Part shown: positions 9,202-17,992 of the stretch, in pieces
Numbering within the stretch: the stretch's first letter is position 1
Layout: each line of letters starts with the position of its first letter
DNA from: Lewinellaceae bacterium
GTDB lineage: Bacteria > Bacteroidota > Bacteroidia > Chitinophagales > Saprospiraceae
DNA: 64,000 bases
Direction: 5' to 3'
Assembly (NCBI GenBank): GCA_016711435.1
Contig: JADJSY010000023.1
Span: forward strand, 1-64,000
Notes under the pieces: model-generated
What the model was told of the DNA's origin: nothing
The model's database searches: none
The model's input: only the letters and a program-made list of their open reading frames with translations
Program-made: the position numbers and the translations under genes

Positions 9202-10362
9202 TTACCCCAACCGCTTCGCCTGCTCCCAGGCGCCTTGCTGGTTCATTACTTTTAGCGCCACTACCCTGCGCTGTTCATCCCGCTCAAAATGCAAAACAGC
9301 CTGCGGGACGCGTTCTAACGTAAATGTATCTTTTGCGGTTTCGATCATTTTTAAAAGCATACCGCCCGGGCGCTGGATAAATAGCGTTCCGTCGGAAAGG
9401 CTGAGTTCCCTGCCTCCTTCATAGGAGCCCACATATTCGCTGAAACGATTCCCTTCCACTGGCAAAGCAGCAGGTTTTGCAATCGGTTTTGATGCATTTT
9501 CTGCTAATTTCAACAGTTGAATACGTTGGTTTTGCTGGTCGATGGTAATCCGGAAGGATTGCAGGGTGCTTGCTCCGATGATAACATCTTCATTCAGTGA
9601 CGGATAAGTGACTGTCGGCTGCTCATATTTGTATTTTCCGAACTGAATAGGTTCCTGAATTTGAACCTGGTGAATGATTATTTCATTGCTGACCGTGCGG
9701 CCGCGGCCTATTACAACCGGATCGGAAACTAAATGTAATTGCGGAATGATCTGTTCCGGAATTTTGAAAGTACCCGACATGCTGCGAACGTCTACCACTG
9801 CCTTGAGGGCAATATCGCCCACTTTCAGGTCGATTTGTGGAACGCCGCCGCCAACGGGCGTGTAGTTGAGAATGGTCAGGTTGTCGGCAGGCGGCAGCGG
9901 CGCATCCTCGAAGCGAAACATCAGGCCCGGGTAGTCGATGGTGATCGTGAAGGCGCTAAACAAAGCCATTCCGAGGATACCGGATACTTTTTCCATGCCC
10001 GGCAAGGCCCTGCGGTTGCGCAGGATGACAGTGGTGTTCTGGAAGACATAATCGCCGACCTGCAACCGGTCTAACACGCCCAGATCGAGCATACGGTTGT
10101 TCCGCCCGGAAGCGTCGCCCACTTCCATTTTACCCGTCGGTTTGATACCCAGGGACACTGCCAGCGCCGAATCTAATTCCATTTCGCCGCCAAAACCGGT
10201 ATCGAAACCGAACAGATAGGGGCCTTTGCCGTTGAGGGTTATTTCCATATACGGCATACCCTGAATGATTCTGATCGGGATTTCGGTGGCTTGCAGGGAG
10301 CGACAAGCGATTATTAGAATTGCAAACAGGCAGTAACTATAAAATCTACTTCTTTTCATCAT
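9202..10362 (-). CDS. Exported retropepsin-like aspartyl protease family protein
   Basis: A 386-residue protein with an N-terminal signal region (MMKRSRFYSYCLFAILIIAC; the cysteine at 20 could be lipidated). The first lobe has the active-site-like FGFDTGFGGEMELDSALA and the typical GILGMALFS turn. A second similar lobe has VVDVRSMSGTFKIP at the expected active-site position, so the canonical D-T/S-G is replaced by D-V-R, and then IIGASTLQSF. The C-terminal 80 residues form a beta-rich tail. The family comprises bilobal aspartyl proteases; with one degenerate motif, activity here is uncertain. It follows the NTF2-like gene at 10501-11388 with a 138-bp gap. Confidence 0.72.
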   Translation of the reverse strand: MMKRSRFYSYCLFAILIIACRSLQATEIPIRIIQGMPYMEITLNGKGPYLFGFDTGFGGEMELDSALAVSLGIKPTGKMEVGDASGRNNRMLDLGVLDRLQVGDYVFQNTTVILRNRRALPGMEKVSGILGMALFSAFTITIDYPGLMFRFEDAPLPPADNLTILNYTPVGGGVPQIDLKVGDIALKAVVDVRSMSGTFKIPEQIIPQLHLVSDPVVIGRGRTVSNEIIIHQVQIQEPIQFGKYKYEQPTVTYPSLNEDVIIGASTLQSFRITIDQQNQRIQLLKLAENASKPIAKPAALPVEGNRFSEYVGSYEGGRELSLSDGTLFIQRPGGMLLKMIETAKDTFTLERVPQAVLHFERDEQRRVVALKVMNQQGAWEQAKRLG

Positions 10363-10377
10363 TTGAAAACTTTAAAT

Positions 10378-10396
10378 GGTTGGGGAAAACCCAACC
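10378..10396. terminator. Small GC hairpin between two minus-strand genes
   Basis: GGTTGGGG, an AAAA loop and CCCAACC form a compact stem. It lies just before the start of the aspartyl-protease-like gene and after the end of the NTF2-like gene. A T-rich stretch (TTGTTATTT) follows only on the plus strand, so its use as a terminator for the minus-strand genes is doubtful. The CT-rich tract 10470-10505 (repeated CACCTCT) lies beside it. Confidence 0.35.
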
Positions 10397-10500
10397 TTGT
10401 TATTTGTTAATACTCATTTCCACAAGGAAATAATGGGGTATGGCTTTCATCTTATTGATATTGAATTATTTAACCTCTCTCACCTCTCACTTCTCACCTC

Positions 10501-11388
10501 TCACCTCTTAATAACCGTCACCAGGTCCAGCACAATTTTCCAACTATGTCCGCCTTCTTTTTTCCAGATACGGAGGTAGTTGATATCCATATTTTTGACG
10601 TTTTCGCCTTGTTTGATTGCGACGGAACCACCACCGTACACATAGCCCAGGTCGCCGGAAGCAGCAATATCTGCGCGCACCGGCTGAAAAGTAAATTGTT
10701 TATCTGTGGCCGAGAGAAATGGCTGAATGGTTTCTTTTGTATCATACGGCGCTTCCCCCGGGCGGTATATTTTTGCTTCAGATGAAAGCCACTGCTTGTA
10801 AACAGATAATCCATTTTTGTTTTGCTGTTCGCAAAAAGTCAAGTCTGTTTGCATCAGTTCAACAGCGGCGTTTGCACCCTGTTTTTGTATGACGGCTTTG
10901 GGGGCAATGGTCGAAGTGGCAAACTGTTTTTCGGGCGCCGGCGGGTGCCCTATTCCGATATCCAGCGCTACTTTCCACGTACCGTCTTTTTCTTTTTTCC
11001 AAACGGAAACATAGTGACCCGTACCGGCAGGTTTTTCGTCGGTTCGACCGGCCTTGTACTCAAACGGTCCGGTGGTGTAACCCAGGTCGCCGGCCGCAGC
11101 AATATCAGCAAACGTGGGTTTCCAGGATAACAGATCATTGTCTGCTTCGGCAGCTTCCCAGGTTGCCTTTCCAGATACCGGCCCAGGCCTGAAAATAATG
11201 CTGCTATCACTCAGAAAATGAACGAAGGCGTTTTTGGTGTTCGTTTCTTCCGACATTTTTGCAAATGCCTTTTCGGCGCCAACCAAAGATTCGAGCGCCG
11301 TCTGGGCAACGGAGAGTTGTGCGATGCCCAGGAAAAAAATGATGTAAAAAAAGGCTCGTATCTTATTCATTTTCATAGTTTTAAACAT
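10501..11388 (-). CDS. Exported protein with two NTF2-like (DUF4440/SnoaL-type) domains
   Basis: A 295-residue protein with a signal peptide (KIRAFFYIIFFLGIAQLSVAQ) and two homologous halves. Each half has the DUF4440 pattern: an initial helix (LVGAEKAFAKMSEE; LMQTDLTFCEQQ), a pocket segment around ADIAAAGDLGYTTGPF and ADIAASGDLGYVYGGG, and a final strand ending in VWKKEKDGTWKVALD or IWKKEGGHSWKIVLD. The near-identical IAA(A/S)GDLGY motifs indicate internal duplication. NTF2-like pockets bind small molecules; no catalytic residues can be assigned. It lies between the beta-lactamase-like and aspartyl-protease-like genes in the same orientation. Confidence 0.68.
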   Translation of the reverse strand: MFKTMKMNKIRAFFYIIFFLGIAQLSVAQTALESLVGAEKAFAKMSEETNTKNAFVHFLSDSSIIFRPGPVSGKATWEAAEADNDLLSWKPTFADIAAAGDLGYTTGPFEYKAGRTDEKPAGTGHYVSVWKKEKDGTWKVALDIGIGHPPAPEKQFATSTIAPKAVIQKQGANAAVELMQTDLTFCEQQNKNGLSVYKQWLSSEAKIYRPGEAPYDTKETIQPFLSATDKQFTFQPVRADIAASGDLGYVYGGGSVAIKQGENVKNMDINYLRIWKKEGGHSWKIVLDLVTVIKR

Positions 11389-11455
11389 CCAAGGGCGAAG
11401 TTTAAATTTGATTGAGTTATTTTTTCTTCAAATGCTTGAGTATCAAGCCGGATAA

Positions 11456-12619
11456 CTACTTATTGCCTGTTTTTTCAATGGCCAGGGCCTGCGCCAGAGA
11501 AGTTTTGGGCATCTCAAAGGGTTTGCCCTCCAGGATATTCATCACGGCGGGTTGAATGCCCATAAACTCGACTTCGTTGTTGCGCAGCACCAGTATGGAG
11601 ATGTCCTGATCGGGGTAGCGAATAAACGCATTGCGATAGCCCGGCCAGCCGCCCGTATGCACCACCATTTTTCGACCCGCCGCATCCCGGCTTACAAACC
11701 ATCCGAAGCCATATCCGGCTGCCTGCCCGTTGTTGAGCAAACCGCTTGTAAATGCGGCCTCCATGGTCGATTTTTTAACCAATTGTTCCGTTTTCAAAGC
11801 ATTTTCCCATTTCCACATATCACTGCTGCAGGAAAAAACGCCGCCGTCGCCATAAGTTCCGGTGAGCGTATTGACCTGTTTCCGATAACGTGGATCATTT
11901 TCAGGCAATACCATTTTGCCCTGTTGCATATCCAGAATATAGCCGTACGCAATACCGCGTTGTTTCGATTCGTCAAAGACAGTTCTGTACACTTTTGATT
12001 GCACCATCCCGAGCGGATCAAACATATTTTGCTGTAAAAAATCAGCATACGACATACCGGATACCTGTTCAATCACCGTAGCCAGCAGGATATACCCCGT
12101 ATTGCAGTATTGAAACCTTTCGCCCGGCTGGAACAAAACCGGCGGTCGGTTGGCAGCCAGCAATGCAATCGCTTCTTTGTTGGAAGCCTCGTTGCCTTCG
12201 GCCCAGTGTTGCATCGCCTGCATCATGTAATCCGGCAAACCGGAGGTATGGTGCAACATGTGCCGGAGCGTCACCCCGCTGTAAGGCAATTCCGGAAAAT
12301 ACTGCCGGAGACTATCGTCTAAGCCGAGTTTGCCTCGTTCCATCAGCATCAGGATGCCCATGGCAGTAAATTGTTTGGTAACGGAGCAGAGGTTAAAAAG
12401 GGTATGCTCCGAGACGGGTTCTTTGGTGTCGTAGTTGGCATACCCGAAACTTTTGTGGTACACCATGTTGCCTTTTTCGGCAACGCATAGGACGCCGTTA
12501 AACAGCCCTTTCCCGGCAGCAAACGACATCATGCTGTCTATTTGTGCCGCCCTGCGATCCTGGGCGGATACCGCGCCGGAAAGCGCGATCAGGAGGTATA
12601 AGAGCATTGTTTTTTTCAT
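11456..12619 (-). CDS. Class C beta-lactamase-like serine hydrolase
   Basis: A 387-residue exported hydrolase of the beta-lactamase class C/penicillin-binding family. After the signal peptide (MKKTMLLYLLIALSGAVSAQ) it shows the catalytic S-x-x-K (Ser79-Val-Thr-Lys82 in NLCSVTKQFTAMG), Y-x-N (Tyr171-Cys-Asn173 in FQYCNTGYILLA) and the third motif as HTGG (VVHTGGWPGY). In Bacteroidota such proteins are mostly esterases or D-Ala-D-Ala peptidases rather than antibiotic-resistance enzymes, and no ampR-like regulator is present. It lies in a minus-strand series of exported proteins with gaps of 67 bp or more, so co-transcription is only possible. Confidence 0.9.
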   Translation of the reverse strand: MKKTMLLYLLIALSGAVSAQDRRAAQIDSMMSFAAGKGLFNGVLCVAEKGNMVYHKSFGYANYDTKEPVSEHTLFNLCSVTKQFTAMGILMLMERGKLGLDDSLRQYFPELPYSGVTLRHMLHHTSGLPDYMMQAMQHWAEGNEASNKEAIALLAANRPPVLFQPGERFQYCNTGYILLATVIEQVSGMSYADFLQQNMFDPLGMVQSKVYRTVFDESKQRGIAYGYILDMQQGKMVLPENDPRYRKQVNTLTGTYGDGGVFSCSSDMWKWENALKTEQLVKKSTMEAAFTSGLLNNGQAAGYGFGWFVSRDAAGRKMVVHTGGWPGYRNAFIRYPDQDISILVLRNNEVEFMGIQPAVMNILEGKPFEMPKTSLAQALAIEKTGNK

Positions 12620-12721
12620 GTTTTGTATGTTTATGTACCGGCTGCTTTGGCTTGCCGGAGGTATTGGGAAATGCGTGAATTTTCTGCCGTTTATTCGGGG
12701 TTAGAGGTGGCGGGGTGGACA

Positions 12722-12759
12722 TTGAACATTCCGTTTTCGGACGAAAACGGAATGTTCAA
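12722..12759. repeat. Perfect 18-bp palindrome
   Basis: The arms TTGAACATTCCGTTTTCG and CGAAAACGGAATGTTCAA are separated by GA. It is fully self-complementary and lies in the gap between the receptor and the beta-lactamase-like gene, so it could form a strong hairpin in either transcript or be a dyad-symmetric operator. The GAATGTTC core is shared with the palindromes at 36532-36618. Confidence 0.75.
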
Positions 12760-12839
12760 GTCCATAAACCCATGCCACCACTAAGCAGGGTGCCGATTGA
12801 TTCTCAAAAAGTGGCTTTAACACTCGTGCGCGAAAGTCT

Positions 12840-12886
12840 CCGCTACGAGATGTCACTTGCTCCTGCGTCGCAAATGACACCTCTTC
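12840..12886. repeat. 47-bp dispersed repeat, copy 1
   Basis: This 47-bp sequence (starting CCGCTACGAGATGTCACTTG and ending ACACCTCTTC) is identical to 45498-45544, some 32 kb away in another intergenic gap. A diverged relative is in the 5076-5150 palindrome. No frame is open across it at both sites, so it is a non-coding dispersed element. Confidence 0.85.
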
Positions 12887-12920
12887 GCATCCGGCAGCTA
12901 AAGCAGCCGGTACAGTTGCC

Positions 12921-15377
12921 CTACCCCGCCCTTCTCTTTTCATCCTCGATACCGCTCGTCCGCCGCCTTGCCTGCTGCACGGTATTTTTTCCAAAACGCT
13001 GGGTGTACGACAATGTCAGCGCTTTGGAATCCCATGTTCTGTCTGTAAACCAGTCCATGTTCTGGTACTGCACGATCACGGCGATCCGGTTGGTATACAA
13101 AACGTCCGACACCGATAATTTGAAGGTAGACAGTTTATTCGGCGACACTTTCTGGATGCCCGCGCTCACTTGCGCCAGGTCGCGGATGATAAAAAGCCCC
13201 CAGACCATTTTGGACTGATAATATCCGCCGAGCTCGGCAGACCAGCCTTTTTTCCCCAGCGTGAAACTGTTGCTCACATTGATATCCCAGGAAGTGTAAC
13301 TATTCAGCAAGTTGCCGCCCTGAAATGGGCTGGTGTACCGGTTCCAGTACAGGCTTCCGTTGATTTGGCTGGTCATCCATTGTTGAATGCGCAGGGGCAT
13401 GGAGGCCGCCAGACTGACCTGGTCAAAATTTTGCAGGTTGGCAGGGGTCTGATAAGAAATTCTGGTGCTGTCATCCTGCACAAAAACGTCGGTGATGACT
13501 TCTTTGCTTTGGGTATATGACAGCGTTGTACTGTATTGATTATCAAAGGTATGGCCCAGTTCAAACGAATTGGTCAGCACGGGTTTGAGCGCCGGATCGC
13601 CCACCACGTAGGTGTAAGGGTCTACAAAAATGCGGAACGGATTGAGTTGCCGGTAATCGGGCCGGTCGATACGGCGGCTGTAGGAAAAGGAGAGTTGGTT
13701 TTTTTCCGTCAACTTCCTGTTGACAAACACACTGGGAAAAAGATAGGCATAATTGCGGTTGAACTGTTGCCCGGTGGTCAGTTGTTTGCCGTCCGTTTTG
13801 GTTTGTTCCACACGCAGGCCCAACTGGAAATCAAATTTGGGAAATGATTTGGCAAAATTGACATAGGCCGCGTTGATATTTTCCTTGTAAATGAAGTGGT
13901 TGGAGTTGCTTTCATCCGGGAGATAAGCGCCATCGACCACGTTAAAAAACCGGATGTCATTGTCTGTTTCCACCATACTTGATTTCAGGCCCGCTTCCCA
14001 TTTCGCCTCTTTTTTCAGGGGATGTACATAATCGGCTTTCAGTGATCGCACGGACAGTTGTCCGCGCTGGTCGGTGTGTAACGTATAATCGGGCGCCGGG
14101 TTGCCCACCGCGCTGAATTGTCGGGTGATAAAGTTCTGATCGGCACGGGAATTAAAATGGCCGTAGTCGGCATCCAGGGTCAGTTCCTTTCCAGTGCTGT
14201 CGATGGTATGTTTGAAATTGACGTTGCCGAAACCGTTGAATCGTTTGTCTTTCAGGACATTATCCGTTTCGGTGGTGTATTGCAGCGCTCCTTCGGGATT
14301 GGTGATAATGGCATTGGTAAAGCCGTCCCGGGTGTTGCGAAACAAGTTGCCGTTGAACATCACACCGATGACCGTTTTTTTGCCGGCATAAAAATCGGCG
14401 CCGAATTTCCCATTGTGGCTCCTGATCGGTTGTTTGATAAAAGAAGTCTGGTCGAATACCGATTCCAGTGAATGGTCGGCATTAAAAAACTTGCGGTTGA
14501 TGTAAAAACGGGTAAAACCCTTGGGTTGCGAATAGGAATAATTGCCGAACAGGTTCCATTGCTTTTTCCTGAAATTCAGGTTAGTGCTACCCGAAGGTTT
14601 GGTATAAAAACCCTGGCCCAGGCTGAGCGCGAGGTTGCCGTTGAGGCCCTGTCGCTGGTCTTTTTTAAACCGGATATTGATGATGCCGGCATTTCCGGCG
14701 GCGTCGTATTTGGCGGAAGGATTGGTAATAATTTCGATCCGGTCAATATTGGTCGACGGTATACCTTTCAGGTAATTGATCAGATCAGCGCCCGAAAGCG
14801 GGGATGGTTTGCCGTCGATCATCACGATCACGCCTTGTTTGCCTTTGAGACTAATGGATGTTTCCTGGTTGACCACCACGCCCGGCGCGCGTTCCAGCAC
14901 TTCCAGGATAGAACTGCCCGCCGATACGATGCTGTTTTCCACGTTCAGCACCAACTTGTCTAAATGCCTTTCAATAAACGGTTTTTTATGTGCCACCGTC
15001 ACTTCCGCCAGCATATTTGCCGATTTTTCCAACTGAAAAGGCGGCAAATCGATTCTGCTCCGCGCTGCATCGACCTCAATCGGCCCGGATTCATATTTCT
15101 GGTAGCCCATCAGAAAGGCCGTTACGAAATAAGTACCGTGCCTGATTTCATCCACCACAGCGATGCCCTGCTGATCGGTGATCGCTATTTTTGCCACCGT
15201 GGAATCTGTTGCCCGCATCAGGCCGATGGAGACGCCTTCCAGGGCTTGTTTTTCTTCATTCAGGATTTGCAGGTAAATGCTGCCCCGCTGATCGGTTTGT
15301 GCGATGGATTCGGAGACGAAAAGGTTAGTCAAGACCATGACAAGCATGGACAGGGCAGTGTTGCGTGTTGTTGTCAT
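12921..15377 (-). CDS. Outer-membrane TonB-dependent receptor-like barrel protein
   Basis: An 818-residue protein with a signal peptide (about 1-26, ending ESIAQ), a carboxypeptidase-regulatory-like beta-sandwich (about 30-115, GVSIGLMRATDSTVAKIAIT), and a TonB plug-like domain (about 130-220, with GVVVNQETSISLKGKQGVIV and IDRIEIITNPSAKYDAAGNA). The large beta-barrel is of the outer-membrane beta-barrel family-3 type. These proteins import or bind ligands at the outer membrane with energy from TonB. No SusD partner accompanies it, so glycan import is not implied. The reading frame is intact. The C-terminus (VQQARRRTSGIEDEKRRAG) extends beyond the last predicted strand, which is unusual because barrels normally end in an aromatic residue. 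Confidence 0.82.
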   Translation of the reverse strand: MTTTRNTALSMLVMVLTNLFVSESIAQTDQRGSIYLQILNEEKQALEGVSIGLMRATDSTVAKIAITDQQGIAVVDEIRHGTYFVTAFLMGYQKYESGPIEVDAARSRIDLPPFQLEKSANMLAEVTVAHKKPFIERHLDKLVLNVENSIVSAGSSILEVLERAPGVVVNQETSISLKGKQGVIVMIDGKPSPLSGADLINYLKGIPSTNIDRIEIITNPSAKYDAAGNAGIINIRFKKDQRQGLNGNLALSLGQGFYTKPSGSTNLNFRKKQWNLFGNYSYSQPKGFTRFYINRKFFNADHSLESVFDQTSFIKQPIRSHNGKFGADFYAGKKTVIGVMFNGNLFRNTRDGFTNAIITNPEGALQYTTETDNVLKDKRFNGFGNVNFKHTIDSTGKELTLDADYGHFNSRADQNFITRQFSAVGNPAPDYTLHTDQRGQLSVRSLKADYVHPLKKEAKWEAGLKSSMVETDNDIRFFNVVDGAYLPDESNSNHFIYKENINAAYVNFAKSFPKFDFQLGLRVEQTKTDGKQLTTGQQFNRNYAYLFPSVFVNRKLTEKNQLSFSYSRRIDRPDYRQLNPFRIFVDPYTYVVGDPALKPVLTNSFELGHTFDNQYSTTLSYTQSKEVITDVFVQDDSTRISYQTPANLQNFDQVSLAASMPLRIQQWMTSQINGSLYWNRYTSPFQGGNLLNSYTSWDINVSNSFTLGKKGWSAELGGYYQSKMVWGLFIIRDLAQVSAGIQKVSPNKLSTFKLSVSDVLYTNRIAVIVQYQNMDWFTDRTWDSKALTLSYTQRFGKNTVQQARRRTSGIEDEKRRAG

Positions 15378-15758
15378 GTCAGAATGGTTTACTTTTGAAA
15401 TGCTGCTGAAACAGTTTGCACTGTGTCAAACAGAAGGCTCAAAAGTGAAACCCCGTGGGGCAGCGGTCAAAAATTATAGATAGACGGAGAATCGCGGCAA
15501 GTAAATAACCATACAGGGTGCATAAATAATTTCCGCTACCAGGCAACACACGGGCGACTCTTCCCGTGTTTACTGTTATATCTAAAACTCTGTATGAAGT
15601 ACTTCAAATGCGGGGAAGCGGATCATGTGTGCTGAATGCTGCCATGCAGGTGGAAGCAGAGAAAACTTAAGTAAAGGTTTGATGTTGTTAAAAGGGAGCC
15701 ATTTCAAAAGGTTGGTGAGTCTTGATTTATAGCATAAACCTGTTAATAACCGTAGAAT
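15378..15758. other. Divergent intergenic region ahead of the cytochrome locus
   Basis: This 381-bp gap separates the minus-strand receptor from the plus-strand electron-transfer genes, so it must carry both promoters. No clear TAnnTTTG-type promoter was found. A short hairpin (ACACGGG 15548-15554 with CCCGTGT 15563-15569) is the only structure noted, and no gene is supported. Confidence 0.4.
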
Positions 15759-16625
15759 ATGTCTCCATTAGTCCACCGGATATACATCGCAGTGCTGGTA
15801 AGCATTGTGGTACTGACTACGATCTTTTTGTTGTTTAAGGGCTATTCTTACTACAACACACCTATTGCAGAGCGATTTTATCATCCAGATCACAATGAGT
15901 TCAAACCCAGCGGTTTATACGGACACGGCATGGGTATTGCAGGTACTCTGCTGGTTTTGATCGGCGTTTTCGGGTACATGGCGAAAAAAAAGTACCGATT
16001 CCTGGCAAGCCTGGGCCGATTGAAATACTGGCTGGAGTTTCACATTTTTCTGTGTTCGTTAGGTCCCGTGCTGATTCTGTTTCACACCGCCTTTAAGTTC
16101 GGCGGACTGGTATCGGTCAGTTTTTGGAGCATGGTAGCCGTGGTAGCGAGTGGAGTCATCGGAAGGTTTATCTACATTCAAATTCCACGGACCATCGAAG
16201 GCCGTGAGTTGAGCCTGCACGAGGTGAAAGAAATGAAAGGCAATCTGGAGGATATTCTGAAAAACACCTACCATCTGGGGGAAATAAGTTACCTGCCGCA
16301 TTTAACCGCCGCCATTACCCTGCAGAAGCCGGAAGGATCTTTTTTCTCCAATTTCATCAACGAGTATCTGAATGAGAAAAAGGCGATCCGCCAGGTCAAA
16401 TATATCCTTCGGGAAAACAGGGTGCCAAGTTCAGGCATTCGGAGTGTCGTGAAATTAGTAAAAAATGAAATTACCCTGAACAAGCGGATCGAACGGCTTC
16501 AAACCATGCAAAAACTGTTCAAATACTGGCATGTGGCGCATTTACCATTTGCGATCGTCATGCTGGTCATTATGGTGATCCATGTTGCTATCACATTGGC
16601 ATTGGGTTACCGCTGGATTTTTTAA
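15759..16625 (+). CDS. Membrane diheme cytochrome b-like protein
   Basis: A 288-residue integral membrane protein with about six helices. Two helices each carry histidines spaced as in diheme b-type cytochromes: His95-x13-His109 (EFHIFLCSLGPVLILFHTAF) and His261-x13-His275 (HLPFAIVMLVIMVIHV). This suggests two stacked bis-histidine hemes crossing the bilayer. A charged cytoplasmic or periplasmic domain (about 145-250) separates the helix groups. By analogy with cytochrome b and ferric-reductase-like proteins it could oxidise quinol or NAD(P)H-derived electrons and pass them across the membrane. The next gene, an FAD/Fe-S oxidoreductase, starts 9 bp downstream, so the two almost surely act together. 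The precise family was not identified. Confidence 0.75.
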   Translation: MSPLVHRIYIAVLVSIVVLTTIFLLFKGYSYYNTPIAERFYHPDHNEFKPSGLYGHGMGIAGTLLVLIGVFGYMAKKKYRFLASLGRLKYWLEFHIFLCSLGPVLILFHTAFKFGGLVSVSFWSMVAVVASGVIGRFIYIQIPRTIEGRELSLHEVKEMKGNLEDILKNTYHLGEISYLPHLTAAITLQKPEGSFFSNFINEYLNEKKAIRQVKYILRENRVPSSGIRSVVKLVKNEITLNKRIERLQTMQKLFKYWHVAHLPFAIVMLVIMVIHVAITLALGYRWIF

Positions 16626-16634
16626 TAAGCGCTC

Positions 16635-17963
16635 ATGTTACTGGAAGAAATCATCATTTATGGGGTTGTTTTCCTGTTTTGCCTGTTAGTCATCTACTTC
16701 TACCTGGGGAGGCAAAAAAAAGCCTCCCGGATCGTAGAAACTAAAATCGAACGAGCAAAACAGGACGGCACGTTTGAGCCTGTTTCGCTTCATCCTGTCA
16801 TCAACCTGGATACTTGCATCAACAGCGGAGCATGCGTGGAGGCTTGCCCGGAAAAGGATATCATTGGCATTGTGAACGGCAAAGCAACTTTGATCAATGC
16901 CTCACAATGTATCGGGCATGGCGCCTGTTTTCACGCCTGTCCGGTAGAAGCCATTTCTCTGGTCATCGGGACACAAAAGCGGGGTGTCGACCTTCCCCAC
17001 GTGAACCAGCACTTCGAAACCAACGTACCTGGTATTTATATCGCCGGCGAACTGGGAGGCATGGGACTGATTAAAAACAGCGTGGAACAAGGGGAGGCCG
17101 CTGTGATGAGCATCGCTCAGTCGGATTACAAAAAAGATCCTTCCATGTACGATCTAATCATTGTCGGTGCAGGGCCGGCCGGCATATCCGCCTCTCTGCC
17201 TGCCAGAAGAAATAACCTGAATTTTTTGACGCTCGAGCAGGACTCCCTGGGTGGCACCGTGTACAATTTTCCCCGGTCCAAAATTGTGATGACTGCGCCT
17301 ATGAATTTGCCCCTGCATGGAAAGGTGAAACTGTTCGACACCAGTAAGACCGAATTGCTGGGTTTGTGGCGGCCTGTACTGGAGAAAAACAATATCATCA
17401 TCCGGGAGCACGCCAAAGTGGAAAGTATTGTGATGGTGAAAGACAGTTTCAAAGTGACCATCCTCAGCGGGGAAGTTTTTCAAACCAAAAATGTATTGCT
17501 CGCCATCGGGCGGCGGGGAAGTCCCCGGAAACTGGGTGTACCCGGCGAAACACTTGAAAAAGTAGCCTATAAACTTCTGGAACCTGAAAACATACAAGGA
17601 AAAAAAGTGATCGTGGTAGGCGGTGGCGATTCCGCGATCGAATCGGCGCTCTCCCTGATCGATCACAACCAGGTGACCTTGAGTTACCGGAGCGAAGCGT
17701 TCAGTCGCCTGAAAGTTAAAAACCGGGAAAAACTGGAAGCCGCCATCCGGGACAACAAACTGGAGGTACTTCTGAAAAGCAACCTGACCAGCATCGAGGA
17801 CGGAAGGGTTTTTATCACGACCGAAACAAACACAGAACCGGTAGCGATGGAAAACGACCTGGTTTTCATTTTTGCCGGCGGCGAACTGCCCACACAATTT
17901 CTGGAAAAAACGGGTGTACAAATTACCAAACGTTTTGGTTACACTATGAAAAAACACAAATAG
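16635..17963 (+). CDS. Membrane-anchored Fe-S/FAD/NAD(P) oxidoreductase
   Basis: A 442-residue protein. One N-terminal membrane helix (about 5-25) is followed by a ferredoxin-like dicluster domain with two C-x5-C-x3-C-P motifs (Cys61, 67, 71 and Cys92, 98, 102). A thioredoxin-reductase-like flavoprotein begins at about 172 with the FAD site IIVGAGPAGISAS and continues with the NAD(P) site VIVVGGGDSAIESA near 315-330. In both cluster motifs the usual second cysteine is replaced (Ser64, His95). Between the ferredoxin and FAD domains lies a segment, GIYIAGELGGMGLIKNSVEQ, that looks like the C-terminal FAD-contact motif of related enzymes. It is likely the electron-entry module for the cytochrome b-like protein and the multiheme cytochromes downstream. 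Confidence 0.82.
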   Translation: MLLEEIIIYGVVFLFCLLVIYFYLGRQKKASRIVETKIERAKQDGTFEPVSLHPVINLDTCINSGACVEACPEKDIIGIVNGKATLINASQCIGHGACFHACPVEAISLVIGTQKRGVDLPHVNQHFETNVPGIYIAGELGGMGLIKNSVEQGEAAVMSIAQSDYKKDPSMYDLIIVGAGPAGISASLPARRNNLNFLTLEQDSLGGTVYNFPRSKIVMTAPMNLPLHGKVKLFDTSKTELLGLWRPVLEKNNIIIREHAKVESIVMVKDSFKVTILSGEVFQTKNVLLAIGRRGSPRKLGVPGETLEKVAYKLLEPENIQGKKVIVVGGGDSAIESALSLIDHNQVTLSYRSEAFSRLKVKNREKLEAAIRDNKLEVLLKSNLTSIEDGRVFITTETNTEPVAMENDLVFIFAGGELPTQFLEKTGVQITKRFGYTMKKHK

Positions 17964-17992
17964 GACGACCCATTGACACTTGTAAATCAGAC

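Noticed and set aside
11456..12619. Antibiotic-resistance AmpC
   Set aside because: The class C motifs are present but there is no ampR and no resistance context; generic serine hydrolases of this family are common in Bacteroidota.
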